NCBI RefSeq assembly: GCF_002091475.1
Contig: NZ_BCTR01000033.1
Span: forward strand, 1-64,000
Direction of reading: 5' to 3'
DNA from: Sphingomonas azotifigens NBRC 15497
GTDB taxonomy: Bacteria; Pseudomonadota; Alphaproteobacteria; Sphingomonadales; Sphingomonadaceae
DNA length: 64,000 bases
Positions 8,682 through 16,498 of this stretch are shown here, one piece after another. The notes beneath the pieces were generated by a model that had not been told where the DNA came from, made no database searches, and saw only the letters and a program-made list of their open reading frames with translations. Position 1 is the stretch's first letter. Each line of letters opens with the position of its first letter. The position numbers and the translations under genes are program-made.

Positions 8682-10505
8682 ATGGCCAATCTGCACGCCG
8701 AAATCGCCGCCGTCACCGACCGGGTGATCGAGCGGTCCAAGGCGGGCCGCACCGCCTATCTCGACCTGATCCGCCGCGAGCGCGAATCGGGCAATGACCG
8801 GCCCAAGCTCGGCTGCGCCAACCTCGCCCATGCCTATGCCGGCACCGAGGAACAGCGCGAGGAACTGAAGACCGGCGCGCGGATGAACATCGGCATCGTC
8901 ACCGCGTACAACGACATGCTCTCGGCCCACGCGCCCTATTATCGCTACCCCGAGCAGATGAAGGTCTGGGCGCTGGAGGCAGGTGCCACGGCGCAGGTCG
9001 CCGGCGGCGTGCCGGCGATGTGCGACGGCGTGACCCAGGGCTATCAGGGCATGGAGCTCTCGCTGTTCAGCCGCGATACCATCGCGATGGCCACGGCGGT
9101 ATCGCTCAGCCACCGCGTGTTCGAAGGCGCCGCGCTGCTCGGTATCTGCGACAAGATCGTGCCGGGCCTGCTGATGGGCGCACTCCGCTTCGGCCATCTA
9201 CCGATGGTGCTGATCCCCGGCGGCCCGATGCGCTCGGGTTTGCCGAACAAGGAGAAGGCCGCGGTCCGCGAGCGCTATGCCGAGGGCAAGGCGACCCGCG
9301 AGGAACTGCTCGAGTCCGAGATCGCCGCCTATCACGGCAAGGGTACCTGCACCTTCTACGGCACGGCGAACTCGAACCAGATGATGATGGAGGCGATGGG
9401 CCTCCACATCCCCGGCGCGGCCTTTGCCAACCCGCAGACCAAGCTGCGCCAGGAACTGACTCGCGCCGCCGTCCACCGCCTTGCCGAGATCGGCTGGAAC
9501 GGCGACGATTATCGCCCGATCGGCCATGTCGTCGACGAGCGCGCGATCGTGAACGCTGCGATCGTGCTGCTGGCGACCGGCGGCTCGACCAACCACCTGA
9601 TCCACGTCCCCGCCTTCGCGCGCGCCGCCGGCATCACCATCGACTGGGACGACTTCGATCGCCTGTCGCGCGTGGTGCCGTTGCTCACTCGCGTCTACCC
9701 CAACGGCTCGGCCGATGTGAACCAGTTCGAGGATGCCGGCGGCCCGACCTTCGTGATCAAGGAACTGCTGAACGCCGGGCTGATGCACGGCGACGCGCTG
9801 ACCATCGCCAAGGACGGCATGGCCGCCTATGGCCGCAAGCCCGATATCGAGGGCGACGCGCTGGTCTGGACCGAGCATGGCGCGACCAGCAATGACGAAA
9901 ATATCGTCCGCACCGTTGAGACGGCCTTCTCCCCCGAGGGCGGCTTCCGCATCCTCAAGGGCAATATCGGCCGCGCCTGCATCAAGGTCTCGGCGGTCGA
10001 GCGCGAGCGCTGGATCATCGAGGCCCCTGCCCGCGTCTTCTCGGACCAGCTCGAAGTGCTCGAGGCATTCAAGGCCGGCGAGCTGGAGCGCGACGTGATC
10101 GTCGTGGTCCGCTTCCAGGGCCCGCGCGCCAACGGCATGCCCGAGCTGCACAAGCTTACCCCGCAGCTCGGCGTGCTGCAGAACCGCGGCTTCAAGGTGG
10201 CGCTGGTCACCGATGGCCGCATGTCGGGCGCCAGCGGCAAGGTGCCGGCGGCAATCCACCTTTCGCCGGAAGCCCTGGGCGGCGGCCCGATCGGCAAGGT
10301 CCGCGACGGCGACATGCTGCGGCTCGACGCCGAGGCGGGGACGCTCGAAGCACTGGTACCGGCCGACGAGTGGGACGCGCGCGAACATGCCGTCGCCCCG
10401 CCACCCGCGATCGGCACCGGCCGCGAATTGTTCGCCATGATGCGGCATCATTGCGACGAGGCCGAAAAGGGCGCGTCGGCGATGCTGCACGAAGCCGGCC
10501 TGTAA
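8682..10505 (+). CDS. edd: Phosphogluconate dehydratase
   Basis: Edd dehydrates 6-phosphogluconate to 2-keto-3-deoxy-6-phosphogluconate, the defining step of the Entner-Doudoroff pathway. The 607-residue length is typical of the IlvD/Edd family. Iron-sulfur ligand regions are visible as [19 protein letters not shown] near residue 115 and [16 protein letters not shown] near residue 155, with [19 protein letters not shown] near the C-terminus. It begins immediately after pgl and is followed by glk after 124 bases. Confidence 0.98.
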   Translation: MANLHAEIAAVTDRVIERSKAGRTAYLDLIRRERESGNDRPKLGCANLAHAYAGTEEQREELKTGARMNIGIVTAYNDMLSAHAPYYRYPEQMKVWALEAGATAQVAGGVPAMCDGVTQGYQGMELSLFSRDTIAMATAVSLSHRVFEGAALLGICDKIVPGLLMGALRFGHLPMVLIPGGPMRSGLPNKEKAAVRERYAEGKATREELLESEIAAYHGKGTCTFYGTANSNQMMMEAMGLHIPGAAFANPQTKLRQELTRAAVHRLAEIGWNGDDYRPIGHVVDERAIVNAAIVLLATGGSTNHLIHVPAFARAAGITIDWDDFDRLSRVVPLLTRVYPNGSADVNQFEDAGGPTFVIKELLNAGLMHGDALTIAKDGMAAYGRKPDIEGDALVWTEHGATSNDENIVRTVETAFSPEGGFRILKGNIGRACIKVSAVERERWIIEAPARVFSDQLEVLEAFKAGELERDVIVVVRFQGPRANGMPELHKLTPQLGVLQNRGFKVALVTDGRMSGASGKVPAAIHLSPEALGGGPIGKVRDGDMLRLDAEAGTLEALVPADEWDAREHAVAPPPAIGTGRELFAMMRHHCDEAEKGASAMLHEAGL

Positions 10506-10629
10506 GGTTGTAACGCATGTAAATCGCACCCTACGACGCCCGTGGCCTTTACATCCGCGCGGCGTCCGGGAAGAAGGGCGGGCGCTCACTGGCAACGTTG
10601 ACAGGGGCAAGAGAGAGGATCTGAATCGG

Positions 10630-11598
10630 ATGGAAGTCGTCGCCGTCGACATTGGGGGCACCCACGCGCGCTTTGCAGTGGCAGAGGTCGCGGAAGGCCG
10701 CGTCGTCTCGCTCAGCGAGCCGATCACCCAGAAGGTGGCCGAACATCCCAGCCTCCAGCTCGCCTGGCGCGCCTTTGGCGAGCAGCTCGGCCGGCCGGTG
10801 CCCAAGGCCGCGGCGATCGCCGTCGCCTCGCCGATCAACGGCGATCTGATCAAGCTGACCAACAACCCCTGGATCATCCGCCCGCCGCTGATCCCCGAGC
10901 GGCTCGGCGCCGATACCTGGACGATCGTCAACGATTTCGAGGCGATCGGCCATGCCGTCGCCCAGCTCGAGGAAGAATCGTTCCTGCATCTGTGCGGGCC
11001 CGAGGCGCCGCTGCCAGAAAAGGGTGCAATCACCGTCTGCGGGCCGGGCACCGGGCTCGGCGTCGCGCAGGTGTTCCGCCATCGCGGCGGCTATGACATC
11101 ATCGCCACCGAAGGCGGCCATAGCGATTTCGCCCCGCTCGACGCGATCGAGGACGCGCTGGTCAAGCGCCTGCGCCGCACCTACCAGCGCGTCTCGAAGG
11201 AGCGCATCGTCGCCGGTCCGGCGATCGTCTCGATCTACGAGACGCTCGCCGATCTGGAAGGCGTGCCGGTCGCCCGGCTCGACGACAAGGCGATCTGGAC
11301 ACTGGCACTGGAGGGCAAGGACAGCCTGGCGGTGGCCGCGCTCGACCGCTTCTGCCTCAGCCTCGGCGCAGTGGCGGGCGACCTCGCGCTCGCCCATGGC
11401 CCGACCGCGGTGGTGATCGCGGGCGGTCTGGGCTTGCGCCTGAAGGACCATCTGCTGCAATCGGGCTTCGGCGAGCGATTCGTCGCCAAGGGGCGCTTCC
11501 GCTCCCTGATGGCGACGATCCCCGTCAAACTGATCACCCATCCCCAGCCGGGCCTGTACGGCGCAGCCGCCGCCTTCGCCCAGGAGCATGCACAGTGA
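10630..11598 (+). CDS. glk: Glucokinase
   Basis: Glucokinase phosphorylates glucose with ATP, supplying the substrate of Zwf. The 322-residue protein is of the bacterial Glk family: the start MEVVAVDIGGTHARFAVAEV holds the phosphate-1 motif, ITVCGPGTGLGVAQVF the adenosine region, and ATEGGHSDFAP the sugar-binding E-G-G-H. The stop overlaps the eda start as GTGA. Its place between edd and eda fits coordinated Entner-Doudoroff expression. Confidence 0.96.
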   Translation: MEVVAVDIGGTHARFAVAEVAEGRVVSLSEPITQKVAEHPSLQLAWRAFGEQLGRPVPKAAAIAVASPINGDLIKLTNNPWIIRPPLIPERLGADTWTIVNDFEAIGHAVAQLEEESFLHLCGPEAPLPEKGAITVCGPGTGLGVAQVFRHRGGYDIIATEGGHSDFAPLDAIEDALVKRLRRTYQRVSKERIVAGPAIVSIYETLADLEGVPVARLDDKAIWTLALEGKDSLAVAALDRFCLSLGAVAGDLALAHGPTAVVIAGGLGLRLKDHLLQSGFGERFVAKGRFRSLMATIPVKLITHPQPGLYGAAAAFAQEHAQ

Positions 11599-12212
11599 GC
11601 GACACCCGCCCTTCGATCGAAGCCATCATGCGCACCGCGCCGGTCATCCCGGTGCTGGTGATCGACGACGCCGCCAAGGCGCGTCCGCTTGCCGAGGCGC
11701 TGGTGAAGGGCGGCCTGCGCGTGCTCGAAGTGACGATGCGCACCCCGGCGGCGCTCGATGCGATCCGCGAGATGAAGCAGGTCCCCGGCGCGATCGTCGG
11801 CGCGGGCACCGTGGTCAACACCGCCCAGTTCGAGCAGGTGATGAAGGCCGATGCCGAGTTCATCGTCTCGCCCGGCCTTACCGATCGCCTCGGCGACGCG
11901 ATCGTCCGCAGCGGCGTGCCGTATCTGCCCGGCATCGCCAATGCCGGCGACCTGATGCGCGGCATGGATCTCGGCCTGTCGCACTTCAAGTTCTTCCCGG
12001 CCGAGACCTCGGGCGGCCTCAAGGCGCTCAAGGCCCTCGCCGCGCCCTTCTACGAAGCGAAGTTCTGCCCCACCGGCGGCATCAGCCTGGCGAGCGCGCC
12101 GGAATGGCTGGCGTTCGATCCGGTGCTCTGCGTCGGCGGCAGCTGGATCGCCAGCGGGTCGCTGGAAGAGGTCGAAGCCAAGGCGCGGGAGGCGGCGGCG
12201 CTGCCGCGGTGA
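11595..12212 (+). CDS. eda: 2-dehydro-3-deoxy-6-phosphogluconate aldolase
   Basis: Eda splits KDPG into pyruvate and glyceraldehyde-3-phosphate, ending the Entner-Doudoroff route. The 205-residue class I aldolase has the catalytic glutamate region LRVLEVTMRTPAALDAIR and the Schiff-base lysine in HFKFFPAETSGGLKALKALA near residue 132, plus FCPTGGIS. The GTG start overlaps the glk stop by four bases. Repeat R3 follows 11 bases after the stop and probably marks the end of the transcript. Confidence 0.97.
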   Translation: MSDTRPSIEAIMRTAPVIPVLVIDDAAKARPLAEALVKGGLRVLEVTMRTPAALDAIREMKQVPGAIVGAGTVVNTAQFEQVMKADAEFIVSPGLTDRLGDAIVRSGVPYLPGIANAGDLMRGMDLGLSHFKFFPAETSGGLKALKALAAPFYEAKFCPTGGISLASAPEWLAFDPVLCVGGSWIASGSLEEVEAKAREAAALPR

Positions 12213-12223
12213 TGCACACTTCC

Positions 12224-12333
12224 TAGCCCCTCCCCTTCAGGGGAGGGGTTGGGGTGGGGCAGTGTCTCACCGAGACCAACGTTCGTTCTGGAATCCCTCC
12301 ACCCCCAACCCCTCCTCCAAGGAGGAGGGGCTA
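12224..12333. repeat. REPIN-like mirrored hairpin pair R3 (110 bp)
   Basis: The element is bounded by TAGCCCCTCC and GGAGGGGCTA. Left palindrome 12227-12248 has arms CCCCTCCCC and GGGGAGGGG with loop TTCA; right palindrome 12309-12330 has arms CCCCTCCTCC and GGAGGAGGGG. A near-identical copy (R4) lies at about 58.3 kb in inverted orientation: only about four mismatches and one indel over 110 bp by eye. Confidence 0.85.
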
Positions 12334-12407
12334 GAGTTTCCACGCCCTTGCCCAACCCGAACATACGAACCATATACGCTCCGTAGTCCACCCCATCCGG
12401 AGCACCC

Positions 12408-12611
12408 ATGGGCATCGTGAAAATCGCCGACGACCTCCACGAAGAGGCCCGTCGCGCCAGCGCCGTGATGTGCCGCTCGATCAACGCCCAGGCTGAGTAC
12501 TGGATGAAGATCGGGATGCTTGCCGAGGCCAACCCCACCCTCCCCTTCACCGAGATCGTCCGCCGCCAGCTTGCCGAGGCGCAGGTCGGCCCCGCGCGCG
12601 AAGCCGCCTGA
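12408..12611 (+). CDS. ParD-like small protein without a toxin partner
   Basis: This 67-residue protein starts MGIVKIADDLHEEARRASAV and continues with MCRSINAQAEYWMKIGMLAE, the pattern of the ParD-like antitoxin family (a ribbon-helix-helix relative). No ParE-type toxin gene adjoins it. Instead its stop is one base before the map start, so the two are probably co-translated. GGAG at 12399-12402 serves as ribosome site. It may be a DNA-binding regulator rather than an antitoxin; that is inference. Confidence 0.75.
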   Translation: MGIVKIADDLHEEARRASAVMCRSINAQAEYWMKIGMLAEANPTLPFTEIVRRQLAEAQVGPAREAA

Positions 12612-12612
12612 C

Positions 12613-13386
12613 ATGATCAAGACTCCGCAGGAGCTGGCACTGATGCGCGAGGCCGGACGCCTGCTCGCGCAGGTGTTCGAGATGCTCGACCGCACGCCGC
12701 TCGCCGGCATGTCGACGCTGGAGATCGACACGCTGGTCGATCGCTACATCACCGACGATCTCGGCGCCCGCCCTGCCAGCAAGGGGCAATATGGCTATGG
12801 CTTCGTGCTCAACTGCTCGCCCAACGAAGTGGTCTGCCACGGCGTCCCCGATGCCGGGACGATCGTCCGCGACGGCGACATCCTCAACCTCGACATCACG
12901 CTGGAGAAGAACGGCTTCATCGCCGATTCGAGCAAGACCTACATGGTCGGCACCGTCTCCCCCCAGGCGCGGCGGCTGGTGAAGGTGACGCAGGAGGCGC
13001 TGTGGAAGGGCATCGCCCAGGTCCGCCCCGGCGCGACGCTCGGCGACATCGGCGCCGCGATCGAGCGCCACGCCAAGCAGCACGGCTATGCGGTGGTGCG
13101 CGACTATTGCGGCCACGGCATCGGCCGCGAGATGCACGAGGAGCCCTCGGTCCTCCATTTCGGCCGTCCCGGCACCGGCATGCGGCTGCAGGAGGGCATG
13201 ACCTTCACGATCGAGCCGATGCTCAACCAGGGCACCCGCAAGGTCACCACGCTCGACGATGGCTGGACCGTCGTGACCAACGACCGCAAGCTCTCCGCAC
13301 AGTTCGAGCACACTGTGGCGGTGACGGCGACCGGCGTCGAGGTGCTGACGCTGCGCGAAGGCGAGCGGGTGTCAGCGGGCCGCTAG
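12613..13386 (+). CDS. map: Methionine aminopeptidase, type I
   Basis: Map removes the N-terminal methionine from new proteins in the cytoplasm. The 257-residue protein has all metal-ligand regions: LNLDITLEKNGFIADSSKT (two Asp), YCGHGIGREMHEEPSVLHFG (His), MTFTIEPMLNQG (Glu) and SAQFEHTVAVT (Glu). ATG at 12613 follows the ParD-like stop by one base. Its 3' end overlaps the convergent gene at 13372 by 15 bases. Confidence 0.96.
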   Translation: MIKTPQELALMREAGRLLAQVFEMLDRTPLAGMSTLEIDTLVDRYITDDLGARPASKGQYGYGFVLNCSPNEVVCHGVPDAGTIVRDGDILNLDITLEKNGFIADSSKTYMVGTVSPQARRLVKVTQEALWKGIAQVRPGATLGDIGAAIERHAKQHGYAVVRDYCGHGIGREMHEEPSVLHFGRPGTGMRLQEGMTFTIEPMLNQGTRKVTTLDDGWTVVTNDRKLSAQFEHTVAVTATGVEVLTLREGERVSAGR

Positions 13387-14157
13387 ACAGCGCCTGGCGA
13401 ACGCGGCGCCGAATGCCGCCACCCCGCGCCGGTCCAACTCGGCATGTCCTGTCGCGACGGTTTGCCGATACAGTTGGTTGAAGCAGGCCTGGTACCGATA
13501 GTTGTCGGTCCAGCCCTTCTGATCGGACCAGTCCTTTTCGGTCAACGTCACGCCCGTCCAATGGGCAGTGTCACCGTTCAGGTGGACGACACCGATGCAG
13601 CTTGCCGCCGACGCTTCCAGATCCTTGTAGGCCGCGAGCTTGGTCTTCAACTGCGCCAGATCGACGAGATCATAGGGCGTGATCGCCTGATCGAAGGTCA
13701 GCTTCCCGTTCGACACGCTTTCGTTGGAGATACCGCCATTGCAGCGATCGCCGCCGGCATAGTCTCGTACCCACCGGAGCAGACGCCCGTCTTGCCGGAC
13801 CCCGACCAGTGCCGTGAAGTGCCCCGACCCGCCGCCCGAACTCCGCAGCGACAGAATGTCCGTGCCCCCGACCTTGCCGACATAGGCATAATAGAAATAC
13901 CCGCCTTCGGGGATTTCATAGCCGATCGAGCCATCGGCCTGCGCCTTTGGCTTGCGCTTCGGATCGCCACATGTCCGAAGATCGATCGGGGTCTTCCGGC
14001 TATCGCCGTCCATCCCGGACAGAATTTCGAGGCAGGAAACAGGCACGGGCCGTCCCGCCACGCGCAACAATTTGGGGGGCGTGGTCGGTGACGCCGCCTC
14101 GGCAACGGCGACCAACATCGTCGAAACGAACACTATCTTCGCTGCAAGCTTCACGGC
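13372..14157 (-). CDS. Exported protein of unknown function
   Basis: I do not recognise this family. The product of about 261 residues begins with a clear signal peptide (VKLAAKIVFVSTMLVAVAEA), giving a GTG start at 14157; an ATG at 14178 is an alternative. The mature part has five cysteines (CLEIL, RTCGDP, DRCNGG, ASCIG, QACFN) plus one near the C-terminus (ARRCLAAR), six in all, which suggests a disulfide-stabilised periplasmic protein. It is convergent with map and overlaps it by 15 bases. Confidence 0.65.
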   Translation of the reverse strand, partial: AVKLAAKIVFVSTMLVAVAEAASPTTPPKLLRVAGRPVPVSCLEILSGMDGDSRKTPIDLRTCGDPKRKPKAQADGSIGYEIPEGGYFYYAYVGKVGGTDILSLRSSGGGSGHFTALVGVRQDGRLLRWVRDYAGGDRCNGGISNESVSNGKLTFDQAITPYDLVDLAQLKTKLAAYKDLEASAASCIGVVHLNGDTAHWTGVTLTEKDWSDQKGWTDNYRYQACFNQLYRQTVATGHAELDRRGVAAFGAAFARRCLAAR

Positions 14158-14277
14158 GCGGCCCTCAGGACAGATCAAATCCCACGCCCATCCATGCGCC
14201 CATCGCCTGCGGGAAGAAAGCCCCTCGCGCCGATAGGCCTGGATATACGGCCGCCGAAAACCCGGCTACACCGCGCC

Positions 14278-14457
14278 ATGGCCGAACGCTTCGAACGACA
14301 CCGCCAGCCCTGGCGCCCCGACGAGCTGCAAAAGCTCCACACCCTCGCCAAGAAGGGCATGCCGCTGCGCGCCATCGCCAAGGCGCTCACCCGCAGCGAG
14401 GAATCGGTGAAGGAGCGCGCCAAACTCGACGGTCTGTCGATCGCCAAGCTGCACTGA
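14278..14457 (+). CDS. Small Myb/helix-turn-helix-like protein
   Basis: This 59-residue basic protein reads RQPWRPDELQKLHTLAKKGM followed by PLRAIAKALTRSEESVKERA, the three-helix spacing of a Myb/SANT or homeodomain-like DNA-binding unit (W-x2-D/E-E-L, then A-I-A-x-x-L-x-R-S). It is probably a small DNA-binding protein. The start ATG lies 35 bases downstream of the last visible stop in frame; no strong ribosome site is seen. A GC-rich hairpin (14461-14480) follows its stop. Confidence 0.55.
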   Translation: MAERFERHRQPWRPDELQKLHTLAKKGMPLRAIAKALTRSEESVKERAKLDGLSIAKLH

Positions 14458-14490
14458 GGGCCCGCGCCAGACGGCGCGGGGCTCCCCGTC

Positions 14491-15186
14491 TCAGACGTAG
14501 GTAACAGCCGTCCGGCGCCGAGCACGCAACGCGCCGCCGAGCAGGCCGAAGCCACCGAGCATCATCGCCCAGGACGCCGGCTCCGGCACCCCGCTCGGCG
14601 GGATCGGCGCGGTCGTCAGCCGCGCGCCGACGGTGAATTCGATCCGCTGGGCATAGGCGGCATTGAACGCGCGCACGCCGTCCTCGTTGAGGCCGATCGT
14701 GTAGCTGCTCGCCGCGCCGTCGATCAGAATCTTGCCGAGCACCGTGCCCGAGCCGAGATCCTCGAAATAGTCTTTCTTCCCGTTATACTGCTGCAACCAG
14801 ACAATCGACCGCGACACGTCGTACAGCGTCAGTTCGAGCGGTCCGCCGGTGGCGTTGTAATAGCCGCCGCTCAAGGCATTGCCGATCGTCAGCGCGCCGC
14901 TCGCGATCGTTCCGGTCGGCTGAAAGCTGAAGAAGGAGCGATATTCGGTCGTCGCGCCGAAATAGGTGTTGAAACCGGTCCAGTAATTGCTGACAGCGTT
15001 GAAGTGGCTGCCATTGCTGTCGAACCAGCCCGTCTGGAACGCGTTGATCGTCGTGCTGCCATTCACCTTCAGGCTGGGCGTGCCGGTTGGCGAGTTGAAG
15101 AAGAGGTAATAGTCCGCGGCAGCTGCCGGGCTAGCACTCACAATCGCGAACAGAATCGCCGCGCTCGCTATTTTTCCAAGTTTCAT
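14491..15186 (-). CDS. PEPxxWA-CTERM exported protein
   Basis: This 231-residue protein has an N-terminal signal peptide (MKLGKIASAAILFAIVSASP) and a C-terminal sorting signal: VPEPASWAMM, a hydrophobic stretch LGGFGLLGGAL and an Arg cluster RARRR. Such tails are cut by exosortase/EpsH-type enzymes, found with exopolysaccharide systems; no exosortase is in the window. The middle is beta-rich and unassigned. ATG at 15186 is chosen because GAGGAGGGG lies just upstream. A promoter and an inverted repeat precede it (15223-15264). Confidence 0.85.
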   Translation of the reverse strand: MKLGKIASAAILFAIVSASPAAAADYYLFFNSPTGTPSLKVNGSTTINAFQTGWFDSNGSHFNAVSNYWTGFNTYFGATTEYRSFFSFQPTGTIASGALTIGNALSGGYYNATGGPLELTLYDVSRSIVWLQQYNGKKDYFEDLGSGTVLGKILIDGAASSYTIGLNEDGVRAFNAAYAQRIEFTVGARLTTAPIPPSGVPEPASWAMMLGGFGLLGGALRARRRTAVTYV

Positions 15187-15222
15187 GCCACCGCCCCTCC
15201 TCAAGCATGCACCCCAACATGC

Positions 15223-15264
15223 GGATAGTTAACGTAAAACTATCCCACAACCCGCCGGAGTCAA
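15223..15264 (-). promoter_or_regulatory. Promoter with overlapping inverted repeat for PEP-CTERM gene
   Basis: On the minus strand a -35 box TTGACT (15264-15259) and a -10 box TAGTTT (15242-15237) are 16 bases apart. A perfect inverted repeat GGATAGTT-7-AACTATCC (15223-15245) covers the -10 box and the start point, the usual place for a repressor operator. The regulator is unknown. Confidence 0.55.
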
Positions 15265-15433
15265 GGCAAATGCGCGCGCGACTGTACCAATATAGTGCAG
15301 GTCCAGCAGACGGCACAGCGGCGCACCTTTTGCATGAATGCTTGCAGCAACTCCGGTGCGCGTGCGTCTGACACTATTTTTATTACGATCTCGCAACGAT
15401 GTTCTGACTCACTTTCCTTCGCCGGCGGGTGGG

Positions 15434-15904
15434 TCAGCTGGCCAGCACCCGCTTCACCTGGACGAGCGCGGCATCCAGCGCGGAGAGGAAGCGCGAGCGA
15501 TCCTGCTTGCCGAAGGGCGGCGGGCCACCGATGCGGTCGCCGCCCGCGCGCAAGTCGGCCATGATCGCGCGCACCGCCACGGCGCTGCCGATCGAACTGG
15601 TGGTGAACGGCTTGCCATTCGGCGCAAGCACCGCCGCCGCGCCCGCCTTCAGGCAGCGATCGGCAAGCAGGATATCCGCGGTCACCACGACGCTGCCCGC
15701 ATCGGCATGCTCGGCAATCCAGTCATCGGCGGCATCAAAGCCATCGCTCACCACCACGCGGCTGATCAGCGGGTGTTGCGGCACGCGCAGATGGGCGTTG
15801 CTCACCAGCGTCACCGGCACCTCCAGCCGCCAGGCGACCTTGTAGATCTCCTCCTTGACCGGGCAGGCATCGGCGTCGACGAGAATATGCGGGCGGATTG
15901 TCAT
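15434..15904 (-). CDS. DUF188 (YaiI/YqxD) family protein
   Basis: This 156-residue protein belongs to the YaiI/YqxD family (DUF188), a PIN-like fold. Signatures are ILVDADACPVKEEIYKVA at the N-terminus, VVVSDGFDAADDWIAEHA and VVVTADILLADRCL, with acidic residues where PIN nucleases bind metal. The biological role is not established. ATG at 15904 starts it, and the next plus-strand gene is divergent 112 bases away. Confidence 0.88.
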   Translation of the reverse strand: MTIRPHILVDADACPVKEEIYKVAWRLEVPVTLVSNAHLRVPQHPLISRVVVSDGFDAADDWIAEHADAGSVVVTADILLADRCLKAGAAAVLAPNGKPFTTSSIGSAVAVRAIMADLRAGGDRIGGPPPFGKQDRSRFLSALDAALVQVKRVLAS

Positions 15905-16016
15905 GCCCTGCCCTGCCACACTCCGCTGCGAAGGCGAAGTCCCCGTCGAACACGCTAGAACAAATAGGAAACAAAACGCTTTCCTACACAAGCGATCCGT
16001 GCCTATTCTCGATCGC

Positions 16017-16460
16017 ATGGAGCAGGAACCCGACGACCCGTTCGCCTTTACGCCCGTCGCGACCGCCCCGCGCGCGGATGGCTGGAGCGCGGCGCGACAG
16101 CGCGACTTCATCGCCGAACTCGCCACGCATGGCAGTGTCGCCGCGGCGGCACGGGCGGTGGGGATGACGCCGCAGAGCGCGCGGCGGCTGCGCGACCGCC
16201 CCGATGCCGCCGGCTTCGTCCGCGCCTGGGAGGCCGCGGTCGAGCAAGGTCGCTGCGTCGCGCTCGACGAAGCCATGCGGATCGCCCGCGAAGGCCGGCT
16301 GGTGCCGGTGATCCGGCGTGGCAAGCTGGTCGGCCATCGCCGCTGCTTCGACAGCCGGCTGCTGTTCGCCGCCTGCTATGGCGCGCCGATGCAGCGCTTC
16401 GACCATGCCGCCGCCGTCGCGCGGCTCGATCCGGCAGCAAAGGATCCGGGAACGCGCTGA
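16017..16460 (+). CDS. Helix-turn-helix protein of unknown function
   Basis: This 147-residue protein contains a helix-turn-helix near residues 27-55: RQRDFIAELATHGSVAAAAR followed by AVGMTPQSARRLRDRP. The rest (MRIAREGRLVPVIRRGKLVG, HRRCFDSRLLFAACYG) is not recognised. The N-terminal pattern resembles phage small-terminase or transposase-type HTHs, but no phage genes adjoin it. It is divergent from the DUF188 gene and its stop lies inside a strong hairpin. Confidence 0.65.
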   Translation: MEQEPDDPFAFTPVATAPRADGWSAARQRDFIAELATHGSVAAAARAVGMTPQSARRLRDRPDAAGFVRAWEAAVEQGRCVALDEAMRIAREGRLVPVIRRGKLVGHRRCFDSRLLFAACYGAPMQRFDHAAAVARLDPAAKDPGTR

Positions 16461-16474
16461 TGTCGCGTTCCCGG
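16446..16474 (+). terminator. Terminator-like hairpin
   Basis: A perfect 11-bp stem, CCGGGAACGCG and CGCGTTCCCGG with a 7-base loop, overlaps the stop codon of the preceding gene. Only a weak T-rich run (ACTTTCGGAACTTT) follows, so it may end that transcript or separate it from the convergent porin gene. Confidence 0.5.
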
Positions 16475-16498
16475 AACTTTCGGAACTTTCGCCGCGGA

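Noticed and set aside
10517-10554. Inverted repeat ATGTAAA / TTTACAT between edd and glk
   Set aside because: Arms are only seven bases with a 24-base spacer; too weak to call an operator or terminator without comparison to other sugar genes.
14461-14480. GC-rich hairpin CCCGCGCC-AGAC-GGCGCGGG between two convergent genes
   Set aside because: It could stop transcription from both sides, but lacks T-runs, so I left it as a remark only.
16017-16460. Phage small-terminase subunit
   Set aside because: The helix-turn-helix resembles terminase or transposase types, but there is no large terminase, portal or other phage gene nearby and base composition matches the surroundings.
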